Origin: Neurospora tetrasperma FGSC 2508
Lineage: Eukaryota > Ascomycota > Sordariomycetes > Sordariales > Sordariaceae
Length of the DNA: 64,000 bases
Assembly: GCF_000213175.1 (NCBI RefSeq)
Contig: NW_009799101.1
Location: 2,123,154 to 2,187,153 of the forward strand
Reading direction: 5' to 3'
In this document: in pieces, positions 35,340 to 48,949 of the stretch
How positions within the stretch are numbered: position 1 is the stretch's first letter
Layout: each line of letters opens with the position of its first letter
The notes under the pieces: model-generated
Databases searched by the model: none
What the model was told of the DNA's origin: nothing
The model's input: only the letters and a program-made list of their open reading frames with translations
Program-made: the position numbers and the translations under genes

Positions 35340-38300
35340 TTTTATTGATTTTAAGATTGCCGGCGAAATTATTTTTAATAAATTTGAAGATTAGTATCTT
35401 TAGGAAAAGGGATTTAAAGATAAGGCTTTTAATAAGGAGTTCTAGTCCTTTATTAACCCGAATTTCGAAAAGTGAATCCCCTAGCCTACTATTCCTATTA
35501 AATTACTAATTACTAATTTCTAAAAACTAATTATCTCTAAGAATATCCAAATTTGGTAATAGATTTTCAATACTACGGAGGTAAACGACGGCCCCCCAGT
35601 AATTAATACCTAGTTATTTTAAATTACCCAGTTGATTATAATCCTAGCCCGGACTTTAATATTTATTTAAATTCTATCCGGTTTACCTATAAAGGTCTCT
35701 TTTACTATTAAGCGCTTAGGCTTTATATTTAAATCCGATTTCTGTGATTATAAAGTAGCTCTAACCAACTACTACTATAAGAAGAAGGATTAGAATAAAT
35801 TTATTACTAATATTAATAATATTAAAAACTAAATAAAGAAATATACTATTAAGAAGCTTTATTTAACTTACTTCCTAAAAACCGAGACTATTACCGTTTA
35901 ATACAATAAATTCCGTACATTGATTAATTATAATCCAGTTAGAGTTTGAAATAATACTTATACTAAATACTAGGAGAAGGTCTACTTTACCTATACCCTA
36001 AAGAATTAAATTATTTAATTTAAGGAATAGGACGGGGTTATAATTATTAGTTAATATTATAATATCGATAAATATATTAACCCCGAGAATTAGCGTTAAA
36101 ATTTCCTTTATATAGTAAATAAATTCCCGGGTTCCCTACTTATTACTTAGATTATAGTATATTACTAAATTAAAGATAATAAATTTTATACTTTTATAAA
36201 TATAACTCGGGAGTTTAGGTAGGCGGTCTTTGAAGCGTTTCTATTAAATAGGGGTTGTTCTTAAATTTATAAGGATAGTACGTTTAAGACGGTAATTATA
36301 TATACCGAACCTAGTAGGGACGTTTTTAATAACCCCCGGAATAATAGAAGTAAAAGGCCGGCCGGCAATTATTAAAACTATTAAAATTACAATAAACGGT
36401 TGAAGAGGGTTTACCCTACTTATAAATATATAGGTTATAAATTTAAATATTATTAATATATTATTCTAATAAACTAATTAGAAAACTTTAGAGAAAATTA
36501 GTATATACGTAAATAAATTAATAAGAATTATTAAAAAGATTCTAAATTTATAAATAAAATCCGAGAGATTTTAAAAGATAATACTATTAAAAAGATTAAT
36601 AAATCCTACTAAGACAATATCGGTAGCTTTTAATTCAATAGTCGGCGGATCAGCAGTATATATTGCGAAGCGAATTTCTTAGTACTAAAACCCTATAAGG
36701 ATAGACTAAAGTACCTACTAAGGGACTTAATAATTCTTAATTTAAGTATAATAATCTATATTTTTAATAAGGCCGGTTGGTTTAAAAGTCTCAAACTTAT
36801 AAGAGAAGGAAATTACATTTAAGTAGGAAATAAATTTATTATAATCGAAGGATATAATTTAATTTACCTAATATTAAATAATAACGAAGGATCTCCTATT
36901 AATTATAGATTTAATAACGTTATACTTATATTCGGGATAGTGTATAATTTAGTATTTCTAAGAAGCTTATTAAAAAAAGGACTATATTAGGATTAATTAT
37001 TTAATTTAGGGTACCTTCGCTTCCGCTCAAATAATAGTTATCTTTGCTGTTTCTTTTTAAAATTTAATTAATTTATATTAGAATATATACCCCTCGAAAT
37101 ATATACTAACTAATCCTCTTTTTACGTACGATCTTACCGGTTTACTAGTAAGATTATTAGGAAGCTTTAAAAGGGTAATACTTTATACTAATACTTTCGC
37201 CTTAATTACCTAGGATTAAAAACCTTAGCCCAATTAATAGATAAAAAATATAGGGTACGTTTAAAGAGCCCTAATTTTATTAACTATAACTCCAATATAG
37301 TAATTAAAATAAAGCGCTAAATATATGGAAAAATCCGCAATATATTAGAAGGTCCTAATCTCCGCCTCGCTATCGATTTCTTTAATTATCCCCTAATTAG
37401 AGTCCCTAGTAAAAGTATAGTATTAAATCTAATAATTGTTGTAAATCGCTAGTTTAGGAAAGTATAATTATATTATCTACCAAATTAAATAACCAACTTA
37501 ATTATTATTATACTAATGTTATTATTTAATAGTTTTAAACTTTATTATTAAATTTAACTAAGGGTAGTCGAATATAATAATAAAATAACTATAAATAAAC
37601 CCCGTATTACTACCTTTTTAATAAAGCGAGGTACGGTTCTTAAACCCTCAGCTCTATATATTTAAGTATAAAACGGTAGCGCCGAACGTTCGAGGGGTAT
37701 AATTAAGGAAAAGTCGGCGGCAATAAGAGAGTTAGTAAATTTACTATAAAAGCTTTAAAGAAAAATAATAATAGTAACGGTATACTTATTAAATTTAATT
37801 CTATAATAAGAATTCAATTAGAAATCCCTAGAATAGCGTTTTACTATATATATAGTTAATCGCAATAATAATTAATAAAAACTAATACTATAATTATCTT
37901 ACTTTAAAATTTATAATTATAAAACTTTTGTACTTATAATTAATATCCTACGTAGTTAGAAACAGATTTAAAAGCTCAAATAACGCGCTTAAGTAAAGTA
38001 TTTAGTCGGTTACCAATTTAATAATATTTATTGTATTTGGAACCCGTATATAAATTAGGTAATTATAACAAAAAATATAGTCTTTAATAAAAATAAAGTT
38101 TTTATAAATAAAGTCGAAAAACTCTATAATACTCTTAATATTTCCCTTAAAGAATTAACCGCACAATTAAATAATATTTATTAATTAAAATTTAATATAT
38201 TTAATCTACTACCTACTAAAAACGGTAAAGTAAAAGACGAAGAGATTAATTCGTTCATCAAATCCTTACCCGCCGCTAATAGTACTGTAACTTCCGAACC

Positions 38301-40290
38301 GACCGAATTTATATATATATAAGAGGAGGAATAAAGAGAGGGTATTAGAATTCTAATACTAAAAATACAACTATAAAATAACTAATGGAGTATAATAATA
38401 AATAAAGAAGAAGAGACGGATTATCCTACTCCCCTAAAAAGTCTAACGTTATTCTTTATTAATAGCCTTAGTACATTGCGCTCCTAATAGAGCTAACCAA
38501 CGTATAATAAATACCTCTACTAAGTCGGATCCTTCTCAATTGCTTTAAATAAAATAAATATTAAATTATACAATAAATAGCTTATTAATAAGGAAACCCT
38601 TAACTAATTAAAATGTACGGCTACTAGTAAAAAGGAAGAAGGAGAGAAATTCTTTAACAATTTGAAGTTAATTAGAAATATTGTAAATTATTATAACGAC
38701 TTCAATACCTTAGCTAATTTCTACCGACGAAAGTTCCCTCCCCCCCTCGGATTTATAGAGACCTTAATTATTATCTTATCAATAATTTCTTCTATAAAGC
38801 TAAACGAGAGTATATAAAAAATTATAAAGAGAAGAAATTGTAAACGTAGGTCGATAAGGACGAATAGTATATTAATATAGTTACTAAATCATTCGGCTTA
38901 ATATAAATATATATATACAAATTTAATACGGAAGGGTACTACTTTAAATACAAAGCTCATTTAGTAGTTTAAGGAGATTAATAATTACGTAATAGCGTAC
39001 GAAAAACGTACGCTACTACCCTTATAATTTAATCCTTTAGAATTATAATAGTAATTACCGTTTACTTTAATTTCAAATTTAAATAGTACAATACAATTAA
39101 TACCTTTATTAACGCGGTATTAGACGAGATTATTTATATAAAGCCACCGCGCAATTAGGAGCGTAAGGGTAAAGTATTCAAACTATTGTATATTCTATAA
39201 GGGTTATAGCATTCTCTACTATTTTAATAAAAAAAGTTCACTAAAACTCTTATAAAAACTAACTTTACCCCTATCCCTATAGAACTATATATATTAATTA
39301 AAGAGAATATAATTATCTTCTTCTATATTAATAATATTATTCTTGCTTATAAGTTAAAATATTCATAATTAATAGAAGGAATAATTATCATTCTTAAGCA
39401 ATACTATTAATTAATTAGCAGTTAAAATATTTAATAATTTTTAAATATCGAAGTTATTCGAGACTACTTGCGCCGCTTACTCTAATTATTCTAACGAAAA
39501 TATATTTTTAAAATAATTAAAGTAATTAAATAGAGGAGGAAACCCTCTAATACCCCTATAATAATTAAAGAGCTTATTTCCCAACTTCAATCCTCTATAT
39601 AATACGTAATTAAATTATATTAATAGGCAATCGGCGCAGTCTTATACCTTACTATTATTACTAAACCCGATATTACTTTTATACTATTCCAACTAGCTCG
39701 CTTTCTAACCAACCCCAGACCAATTCATTACTTAGTAATCGAATAAATAAAAGTATACCTTTATAATACTAATTATTACGCCCTCCAACTAGGAGGTGGT
39801 AACGAATTTAAAATCTATATTAATATATTTTTTACTAACAATACTAATAACTAAAAAAGCTTACAAGGATTTGCAATACAACTATTTATTAGTATAATCG
39901 ATTAGCGTACTAAAAAATAAAATATAATTACTACCTTAATAACCGAAGTAGAGCTATTATCGCTCGCCCAAGGAGTAAAGGAAGGTATATAAATTAAAAA
40001 GCTCTTTAATTCCCTTACCCTTCGACTTAGGATTGAAATTATCCCCCTCAATTATAATAATAAGCAAATAATACGCCTCATTACTAAGGAAAACTCCAAA
40101 TTCCAAACCAAACTCAAATATATTAATATTTATAATTACTAACTTAAGGAAGGCTAATAACGCAGCCTCATTAACGTATACTATATACCCACTAGTAGAA
40201 TAATTGCTAATAGATTTACTAAAGTACTCAACGTATATAAATATTAAAAATTTATAAAGCAATTCAATATAGTAAATATTAAAGAGAAAT
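35340..40290 (+). pseudogene. Copia gag-pol relic
   Basis: Reading TAG/TAA as former CAG/CAA recovers a Ty1/Copia polyprotein. A gag-like region comes first. The protease site reads NLS (former DSG) at about 36739-36747. Integrase reads LAIDFFNYPL about 37370, VEYNNK and QNGSAERSRGMIKE about 37675-37715, which are the DDE landmarks. Reverse transcriptase reads FKLLYIL.GL.HS about 39177 and YINN (former YVDD) at 39324-39335. RNase H reads ELLSLAQGVKEG about 39950 and ends near 40290. Catalytic Asp codons are changed to Asn by G-to-A. No intact ORF remains. The call rests on residue patterns in the raw sequence. Confidence 0.8.
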
Positions 40291-40520
40291 AAAGAGAGAG
40301 AAGGGAGCTAATAATAACAGAAGCGAGCTATTTAATTATAATCGATGAGGAGGATTAATTAAAGAGAGTAATTAAAGGATAAAAATCTAGGAGGGTATTA
40401 TTATAGGTATAAAGAGCCTTTCTATACCATATAATTAAAATAACCTCTAAAAATTAAAAGGTATTAGTATAATAATTTAAATATATAAGGAGGAGAAAAG
40501 GAAAAAGGCAAAAAGATTAG

Positions 40521-40592
40521 TCCCGGCAGGATTCGAACCTACGACCTTCGGGTATATTATTTAGAGATAATCCGCTAATTATACTTTTAAAT
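40521..40592 (-). pseudogene. tRNA-like relic (T-arm and 3' acceptor strand preserved)
   Basis: On the minus strand a classic T-arm is present (GTAGG-TTCGAAT-CCTGC) followed by GCCGGGA as the 3' acceptor strand. Upstream, an AATTAGC D-loop-like motif and a CTCTAAA anticodon-loop-like motif occur at about the right spacing. The 5' acceptor strand no longer pairs and the anticodon stem is poor, so this is a RIP-damaged tRNA gene or tRNA-derived sequence rather than an active tRNA. Confidence 0.4.
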
Positions 40593-40658
40593 ATATTTAA
40601 AAAATAATAGACGGACAATTAAGAATAATACCCTAACGCTCCAACTACTAAACTACTA

Positions 40659-41547
40659 AAATAGAGCAAAAACTATACCAATACGAAAAGCACCCTACTA
40701 TACCAAAATATAGAAAAGAGCGGATCTAGAATTGGTTATAGCCTTTGTCCTTAGGGACTGAGATGGAGTAGCAAAACTACAGCTTGTTAATTAGTATTAA
40801 AGGTCAAAGAGGAGAGCAAGGCTCCCCTCATCGAACCTTAGAATGGATGAGTAGACTTAGTAATTAATTTTCCTCTAGAAGGGATATTAGGCTTATTATT
40901 ATTAGAACGTTCTATTATAGGGCTAGCGCCTAAGGATATATATTTGCCTAGCGTATAAGCCAGGCGTGCCCTCTAGTTGGGTGTACGGGCTAGTCGGTTA
41001 CCGTTAGCCGTCTTAGTGCTAAATATACTACGTACTATTAAATATATCCCTCGGGAGCCGTACGGGCTATATTTCTAGCCTTGGTATTTCTGGCACCTTC
41101 GATACTTATTGCATTTCGTATATTTAGCTAATAGCTCTGTGCCAGCTATACTAGCATAGAACCTCCTTCTCTTTATTGGTTATTTCAAGCTCTTTTTAAG
41201 GCCTACCTACGTGTATACTTCGTAGATCCCTTACACGTTTAATAAAAACTTTGTAGTTTGGAGCGGGATTTCTTAATCTATTTTCGAGAAAGAGTATTAT
41301 CTAATCTTAAATTCCTATCCCTCCCTCTTTACTTCCTGCTTAGAATCTCCTCCTTATATTCTTCTAATTATTATATTCCTAGAGTACCTCTCGACTAATA
41401 TAATAGATTTACTCCCTAGTAGATAATAGATTAAGACCCTAATACTTCTATTTATCTACCCCTAAGGGATTCTATACTAGAGTAAGAAATTTAAAGTAAA
41501 AATAAAGAAAAAAGTAGAAAAAGAATTAACCACTCTAAATTATACTT
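40659..41547 (-). repeat. Gypsy 3' LTR with internal 328-bp insertion
   Basis: Matches 55489-56043 in two blocks, 40659-40912 and 41237-41547, allowing for C/T and G/A differences. The blocks are separated by extra sequence at about 40913-41240. Confidence 0.75.
40913..41240. mobile_element. 328-bp insertion within the Gypsy 3' LTR
   Basis: Absent from the other LTR copy, whose sequence runs straight across the site. It is flanked by GTTC on the left and GTTT on the right, a 4-bp direct repeat if one RIP change is allowed. No terminal inverted repeats or ORF were seen. It is visibly richer in C and G than its surroundings. A deletion in the right LTR is the alternative. Confidence 0.5.
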
Positions 41548-44500
41548 CCCTTTGAGTGTTCTTAGAGTTTTCCATATAAATATTTATATATAAAGAATTC
41601 TACTATTACTATATAAGATCCTTCGGTACGGATATCCGCGCCATTAAGAAAGAAAATAAATATTAGTAAAGGTATAAGTAATAAAAATCCTAAATAAAGC
41701 GTTAGAAATGTACCTGTTAATGCTTCTTCCCTGTGTTTTGTGCCTTTTTCTGCTTGGCCCTAGCTTTCCGTTTTTCTTCTTCCTTTTTTTTTCAGTACGG
41801 ATTAGATCTTTGTGACTTTTTAGTAATTCTTATATTTCTTTTATATTAATATTTCCCGAAGGAGGAATATCCTATACTATTTGCCTTCTTAAAGTCAGTG
41901 TGTAGCGGTACTCTATTATTAGCGTTTTTTTTTCTTCGCCTTTAATTGTTTAATTAAGTAGGTACGGATTTATTTTTCTTTTATTTGGAAGAACGAAGTA
42001 GTTAATAATAAACCGGTTATAAGGGTTTAGTAGGGTTATTTATTTATTAGTTTTCTACTTCCTAGTTTATTTTACTAATTTAGGTTTATAGAAAGGTTTT
42101 AGTATTACTTTAAGTCTTAGCGGGGAGGAGATTTAGTAATCTAATATAATTAGCCTATTTATATATTCGTCTTCTTTAGTTTCTTCTCCTTTATTTTTAT
42201 AAATATTAATTAAAGTATTATTAACAATTTTCTTTCTTATTCCTAGCCTAGGCAAAATAGAGAATTTTTTTATTCGTTTGAGGCTTTAAAACTAAATTAG
42301 TAAGTTGTAAAGGGCAAGCGGATTTCTTAGGCGGTCCTATATAATATTCTCGTTGTTAGCGAGCCTTGGTTAATAAAAATCCTCCTTAAGGTTAATATTC
42401 TGATACTTTCTCTCCCTCTGCTTTACTTTTATATTATAGGTCTATTCGTTGCTATTAATTTATAAAATTTGCTAACAGTTTAATTTATACTATCTTTAAA
42501 TAATTATAGGTAGCCCTTATTTATAAATATATTATAGCTTCCTTTAATTATTCGAAATTAGAAATTTATATTTATAGTTTTTAGTAATTAAATATTTCCT
42601 AGTAGTATAGTAATAAATAAGGGATCCGTTCTTTATTAGGGTACTAATTTATTCTTTTTATTTTTATAAAATAATTTTTGGTTGCCTCTAATATTTAGAG
42701 ACTATATAGCTATCCTCCTACCTATTAGGGAAATTTATAGCTGAAAAATCCTATTTTAATTTATATTCTCCTACCCTTACTAGTAAAGTACCTATAATTT
42801 ACTTATATAAATAAACTGTAGGCCGCTAGGACTTAATCCGTTTTAACTTTAAATTTTATTGTATAATAGTAATATTATATATATTTTATTTAGTTAAAAA
42901 TAGTTAGCGAGAAGTATTTATCGAAATAAATTAGTATATACTATTACTTTATTAGTAATAGAAAAGCCTTTTCTATTAGTCTAATACCTATGAAGGATAG
43001 ATTTCTAATAGTATCTTTAATTATAATTTAGGCGGAAGAAGGAATATAGATTTGGTTCTTATATTTTTTTAATAGTTAGGTTAGATTGGTACTAATAATA
43101 ATTCCTTTTAATTAACCTTTAATATTAATAGTATATTATAAATTCGTTATATTTAAAATGTATACTTATTAGGATATTTTATTTAGATAGTTAATTATTA
43201 GCTAATCTTTAGACGGAAGGAAATTTATATTAAATATTATATTATATAATTTAGTATTAGAGGGATTAAATAATAGATCGAATAGCGTTATTTGCTCTTT
43301 ATTTATAAATCCCTCGCCTAAATATTTAGGTAGTCTCTAATTATATTCGGAGTCGAAGATTCTTAGCAATTTTTTTCGAGGGGGGTAAACCTTTTTAAAC
43401 TTTATAAAGGTATTTTATTAATTAATTACCTCTCTTACTTATTGAATTTTATAGTTTTCTATAACTTCTCTCTATTTATCTTCGGGCCTTATAGATATAG
43501 AATATAATAAGTTTCGAAATTTTGTAAACGGGGTATAAATTTATTCTAATAGTATAGATTCTTTAATAATCTCCTTATTTTAGATTGTTTATTCTTTAGT
43601 TGTAGTAGAGTTTTTAATAAAATTAACTATAGGTACGTTTTTAATAGGAATTTGGATTATTAGAAGTATAAATTCTTTTTATAGAGTAGAGGCAGGATTT
43701 ATTACGGGCGGAAGTACTTTTTTAGATAGTAAGTTTCTAATTAATATTTATAGTATTATAAGTTCTTTAATAACCTTTTTGTTTAGGGAGATCTCTTCCT
43801 TAATAAATACGTTTAGTATAAGTATATTAATTTTTTATTTATTCGCTTTAATAGGAATTTAAATTATTAGGGGCGTATTTTCTTTTTATAAAGCGCTAGA
43901 AGAATTTATTATAAGTGGAAGTACTTTTTTTAATAGTTTTTTATCCTTCTTCGAAGATTTTTTATTCTTCTTAGAGTTTTTTTTATCCTTTCCTAATTCG
44001 GCGGGGATTTAAACTATAGGAATTTTTTAGGACTCGACTTCCTTTCCTTCGTCTTCGCCTTTCTAGAACTTTAGTATTTAATTCAATATATTATAACTAT
44101 TAGAGAATTTAATAAATTTAATATTAATATTCGCTCTCGGATTTTCCTTCTTTTTAAATTCTAGGACGATAGATAATTAGCGTATAGTAATTTACTCCTT
44201 ATAGCCTACCTCTATAATTCCTATAATTGGTTTTATTAAATATTATTTAGAATAATTTGTTTTTATTTTCTATATAATAATATTATTAAAAGTTAAAGTT
44301 ATAGTAAAGGTTTATTTTTTAAATTTTATAAAATATTTTTAAAAGTAGAATACGTTTAATATAATTTCTAATTCGCTTATTATTATTTTTACTACGCTTT
44401 TAGGGTTAAAAGGTATTTTTAAAAATAAGTAGGACGAATAGTATTAATTTGCTTATTGTATTACTTTTTATAAAGGGGTAAAGATTTCCTCATTAATTTA

Positions 44501-46900
44501 CCTTCGAAAAAAAATCTTGGTAGGGAGCCAAAGATTTTTAAGTGTATTTACTTTGTTGGTATATATTAATAGATTCGGTATTATTCTATAACCTCCTTTA
44601 ATTTTCCAAATACTATTTTAGTACCGATTTATTAATAAGATACTTTGCGGCCTATTTATTTATTTCCCGCCTTTACTCGGAACCTTCCCGCTATTATTAC
44701 TTAGACAATATATATTTTATTATTTGCGTTTATTATTTATTAGTAAGTATATTTCTTTTTTCCCTTTATAGTAAATCCGTACTCCCTTCTTTTTTATTTT
44801 TATATTAATTCTCTCTTATTTTCTAATATAAATTTCTCTTTTATTACTTTTATTATATTAAACCCTTATATTATTTCCAATAATCCTATTTAGGAATTTA
44901 TATAGTACTTTAATTATCCTTTCGAACGGCGAAGTATAAATTTCTAACTAATTATTAATATTCTATTATTAACTATAATTATTAAGAGAAGTTACAATAT
45001 AAAACCTAAGAAAGGGCCAATCCCCTTCCTATCTTTTAAAAATAAATAATAACCCCTATTATATTAATGAGCGGCTTAATAAGAAATAATAGTTTCTTTC
45101 TAAAATTTATATTCATTTATTCTCTAGTCTTATAATAATAAATTCCCTTTAAAGTACGATCCTAAACGAGTCTAGTAAAGCCTTTACTAATTTAATTCAA
45201 ATTTATACTATTTCAACTCCTATTCTTACTAGAAAGTTATATATAGAATAGGTTTTACCCTAGTCCCTTACCGGTCTTATTAAACTTTTTAATACTTTTT
45301 ATCCTATAAATTAGTACTATATAGTTTTAACGTCTTATTTTATAAATTAAAATTTTAATACTTAACCTCTTTAATATTTATTTATTAAGAAGAAGGGCGC
45401 TTAGCCTTAGGGCTATTATAATACCTATATACATATTAAAAAGGAAAGGATTTTAAATTTCTTTATTTAAGCTTTTAGTATCCTGTATAAATCTCTTTAT
45501 TATTTACCTTCTTATTCTTTTTATTAACTTTTTTATCCCTTTTAAGAACCTTTTCTTTTATTCTTATTATTTAGTAAAGGTTTAAAAGACCTTTATTTCT
45601 ATTTTTTCCACTAAAAATAAATAGGAAACGGTTAATATTTAGTCTCTTTTTATTGGGTATATATTTATATTTAGTAATATTAAGGGGGGGGATTTATAGT
45701 AATTGCACTTAGGATATTAAGAGGATTAATAAATATATTTATTCCATTACAAACTTTAAAGGCCTTTAAACTATTACTAAGTATAATTCTTCCTATAAAG
45801 ATTTTACTAAGTATATATATTAGAATTATAATAAGGGAGGAGATTTCCTAGTTATTAACAGGGTTATTTAGAATTTTTGGGTCTGCGCTAATTAATAGAT
45901 TATTACTAGTAAATAATTTTGGGCAGAGTATACCAATTTCGAATATTACTAATTTTATATTAGAGGTTAGGGGGATATAGTTAGAAGGAGCTACTTAGCT
46001 TAATAGTATTCCTTTAATAATAGTAATAACTTTTAGGAGAAAAGAGAGGATTAGAAGGTTAATTCTAACTCTTTAAATATTAATAATAATTTAAATATTA
46101 AAAATTCATTTTATAATAAAATAGAGGTTAATAATACGAATAAAGGTAGTAATATAAATTCGTACAATATTAATATATTTATAATTATAGTAGTTCTTAA
46201 GAGCCTTAAGTTAAATAGTTGTAGTAAAAAATAGAATAAGAAGGGTATTTTAGGTAATAATATAGGTCCTAAGACCCTATTTTCTAAGGTTTTAATAACT
46301 CTACTTTTAAGTATAGTTATAGGTATTAGCTTTTCTATTTATATAGACGAGGAGGTTCCTTCTTTTATAACTACTATTAATAGAGTTCGTAGTTAAAATA
46401 GTAATAAGAAGGGTAATGCAAATTTATAGCCGGCTATTATTAATAGTATATTTAAGACTCCCTTTTATAAAAAGGATCCTATTATTAATATTTATAACTT
46501 TGGAGAAGAAGGGGATTTTATAGTTATTTCTTTATTTAAGAAGAACGATTTTCCTAATATTGAAGAATTTCTTAATAGCGAAGGTATTATTAATATTACT
46601 TCTATTAATAATAGTAAATTAGTAGCCTTAGGAGGGGATCCGATAGAATTAGATAATAGATTCCTTTTTAATATTCCTTCTTTTAATTAAATAGTTCTTT
46701 ATATAAGTAGGAAAATAGGTTTTTAATTCGTTTTTTTTTGAAAATAAAAAGGAGTAAGGAGGTATATAAAGAAAATAGGTAGAGATTTAGAAAAAAGGAG
46801 GGGGTTAGGTAGAGTAAATTTCCTATTGTATTATATATAAGTTAAAGTCCTCCTTTATTCCTTTACCTATTGTAATATTTAGTCTTTTCTTTAAAAGTAG
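41548..46900 (-). other. RIP-mutated sequence downstream of Gypsy pol, minus-strand coding traces
   Basis: AT-rich sequence. On the minus strand, parts stay open if TAG/TAA are read as Gln, including a Lys/Ser-rich stretch at about 43600-44150 with an imperfect 89-bp repeat. A less mutated patch at about 41700-41910 reads as a very basic Lys/Arg-rich segment. At about 45690-46700 a + frame is open on the same assumption. I cannot assign a family; it may be an extra Gypsy ORF or another nested element. Confidence 0.35.
43641..43937. repeat. Imperfect direct repeat, two copies of about 89 bp
   Basis: Copies at 43641-43729 and 43848-43937, both beginning TTAATAGGAATTT and ending GGAAGTACTTTTTT. 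The minus-strand frame repeats the peptide pattern KSTS..NK. Confidence 0.65.
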
Positions 46901-48949
46901 TTAGAGTCTAATTTACTACTTTCGCTAAAAGTTACAAAATAGTAATAGAATATAAAGAAGTATATAGTTTTAAAATTATTAGTATTTTAATTGTATTATA
47001 TAAATTTATTCTTTATCTATCTTTATAACTCTATAATATAATACTATTATATTAAGGCCAATTCGGATTTAATCTTCTTCGTATTATATAATTAGAGGGG
47101 ATTTCCCTTCGTCGAAAAATAAAAAGCTAAAAAAATTCAAAATATTAACCAAAGTAAAAATATAAAAATAAAAATATAAAGTTAGAACTAAAAAAGGAAA
47201 ATAATTGAAGTAAAAAGCGTATAAAGAAAAATTAGAATTGTATTATTACTTTGGTATTAGTATATTAAGTTAATTAATATATATTAGGTACGGATTTTCC
47301 TATCCTTAGTATATATGAATTGGGTATTTAATTAATCCTTAAAATTTATTTATAACCTTAAGGGTTTCCCTTTTAGGAATATTACCTTAATTTGGGTTTT
47401 TAATAGATTCTTCCCTATTTTATTATTAAAGGTACTTTTCCTTGTCTTCCTCTTTTCTATAATAGTATCTTCTCTAGGTTCGTATTATAGTATCCGTCCT
47501 AGAATTTCTTCTATTAATAATTTATTATTAGCCGGTTTAGGATTTCTTTAACCTTTTCCATCCTTAGGAGAAATTTATTCCTCCCTAAATATTATATTTA
47601 AATTTTAAGCGTTTAGTATTATTCTATCCCGGATTATAAACTTTTTAATCTTTTTAGTACTTATAAGTTTATTAAATTATATTCCGTCGAGGGTATTAAT
47701 ATAGTATATACTCCTTAAGTTAGAAATCTAGTATATTTTATAGGGACCTTACTATTAGTAAGAAAGCTTCTTTATAGAATCTATAGTAATCCTTCGGATA
47801 CTATTATACTTTAAAATTAAATCTCCGACTTTAATTTAAGCGTTTTCGGATTATATTTTTCACTAATTTTACTTATTACAATAATTGGCTATTACTTCCC
47901 TTATTATTACAACTTTTTTTATAATTTATATAAATTTGTATTTAGAATCCTTATATATTTTAGCGATTATATTAATTAGCTCCTCCCTTATTATTACCCT
48001 ATTATTCTTTTTCTAATTAATAACCTATTAGGAGGGTAAATTAAATTTAATTAATAATATTAAATTATAATTGTATATTAGTTAGAAGGGAGTATATTTA
48101 TAATTGCCTCTAATAGTAGTTTAATCCATAAAGAGTATATAAAATAGGTACTTCTTCTAATTAGTACTATTTTTATTAATTATTTTTATTAGCGAGGAGG
48201 CGATTATTATATACCTTTATTTACTTATACTATTAGTTCTTAAATTATAAAATATAATAGACTCTCTAGGGATTTCTAATTAAAATAAGTATTTAGTAAT
48301 TGCTTTTTAGAATTCTATACCTCTATTAATAAGAATTATTAAAAAGTATTCCTACTTTAGGAATAGGAATTTAAGGAAGTCCTTCACTTTATTTAAAGAG
48401 GTTGTAGGGAGTAGAGTAACTTCTATATAGTTTATTAGATTATCCCTAGCTTTTAAGAGGGGGATCCTCTTATTATTTACAATTAGAAAGTATTAAATAT
48501 TTAATATCTACTTTTCGAAGGGATAGAAGTTTAGATAAATTTATTAATAATTATCTTCGAATTGTTTAAAGTTAAATATTTAATAATTAGGGTACGAGCG
48601 GATTAATTCTTCTATTTAAATATATATCCCTTTCTAATAATAGTATTTAGTAATACGGCGATATATTCCTTTCCAACCCTAATATCCTACTTTATTATAA
48701 TAGTAGGATATAATTTGCTAATACTCTTTTAGGCTATTAATAAATCGCTTTAGGCTTTAAATAGAAGTTGTAGGTCGTAGCTAAAGGATTTTATTATATA
48801 TTATAAATTTAATAATATTAATATAGAATTAGCGTTTTATAATAGTTCCCTTTAGCCTTAGGGGTATTTTATAAATTAATAGATATTTAGCAATCTCCTC
48901 CGACTTATTAAACTATTCTCTTTAGAATATTAATTTTAAGTTATTTATT

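Noticed and set aside
39957-40262. 101-codon open frame on - overlapping Copia RNase H
   Set aside because: The + strand reads clearly as RNase H, so this is an antisense shadow.
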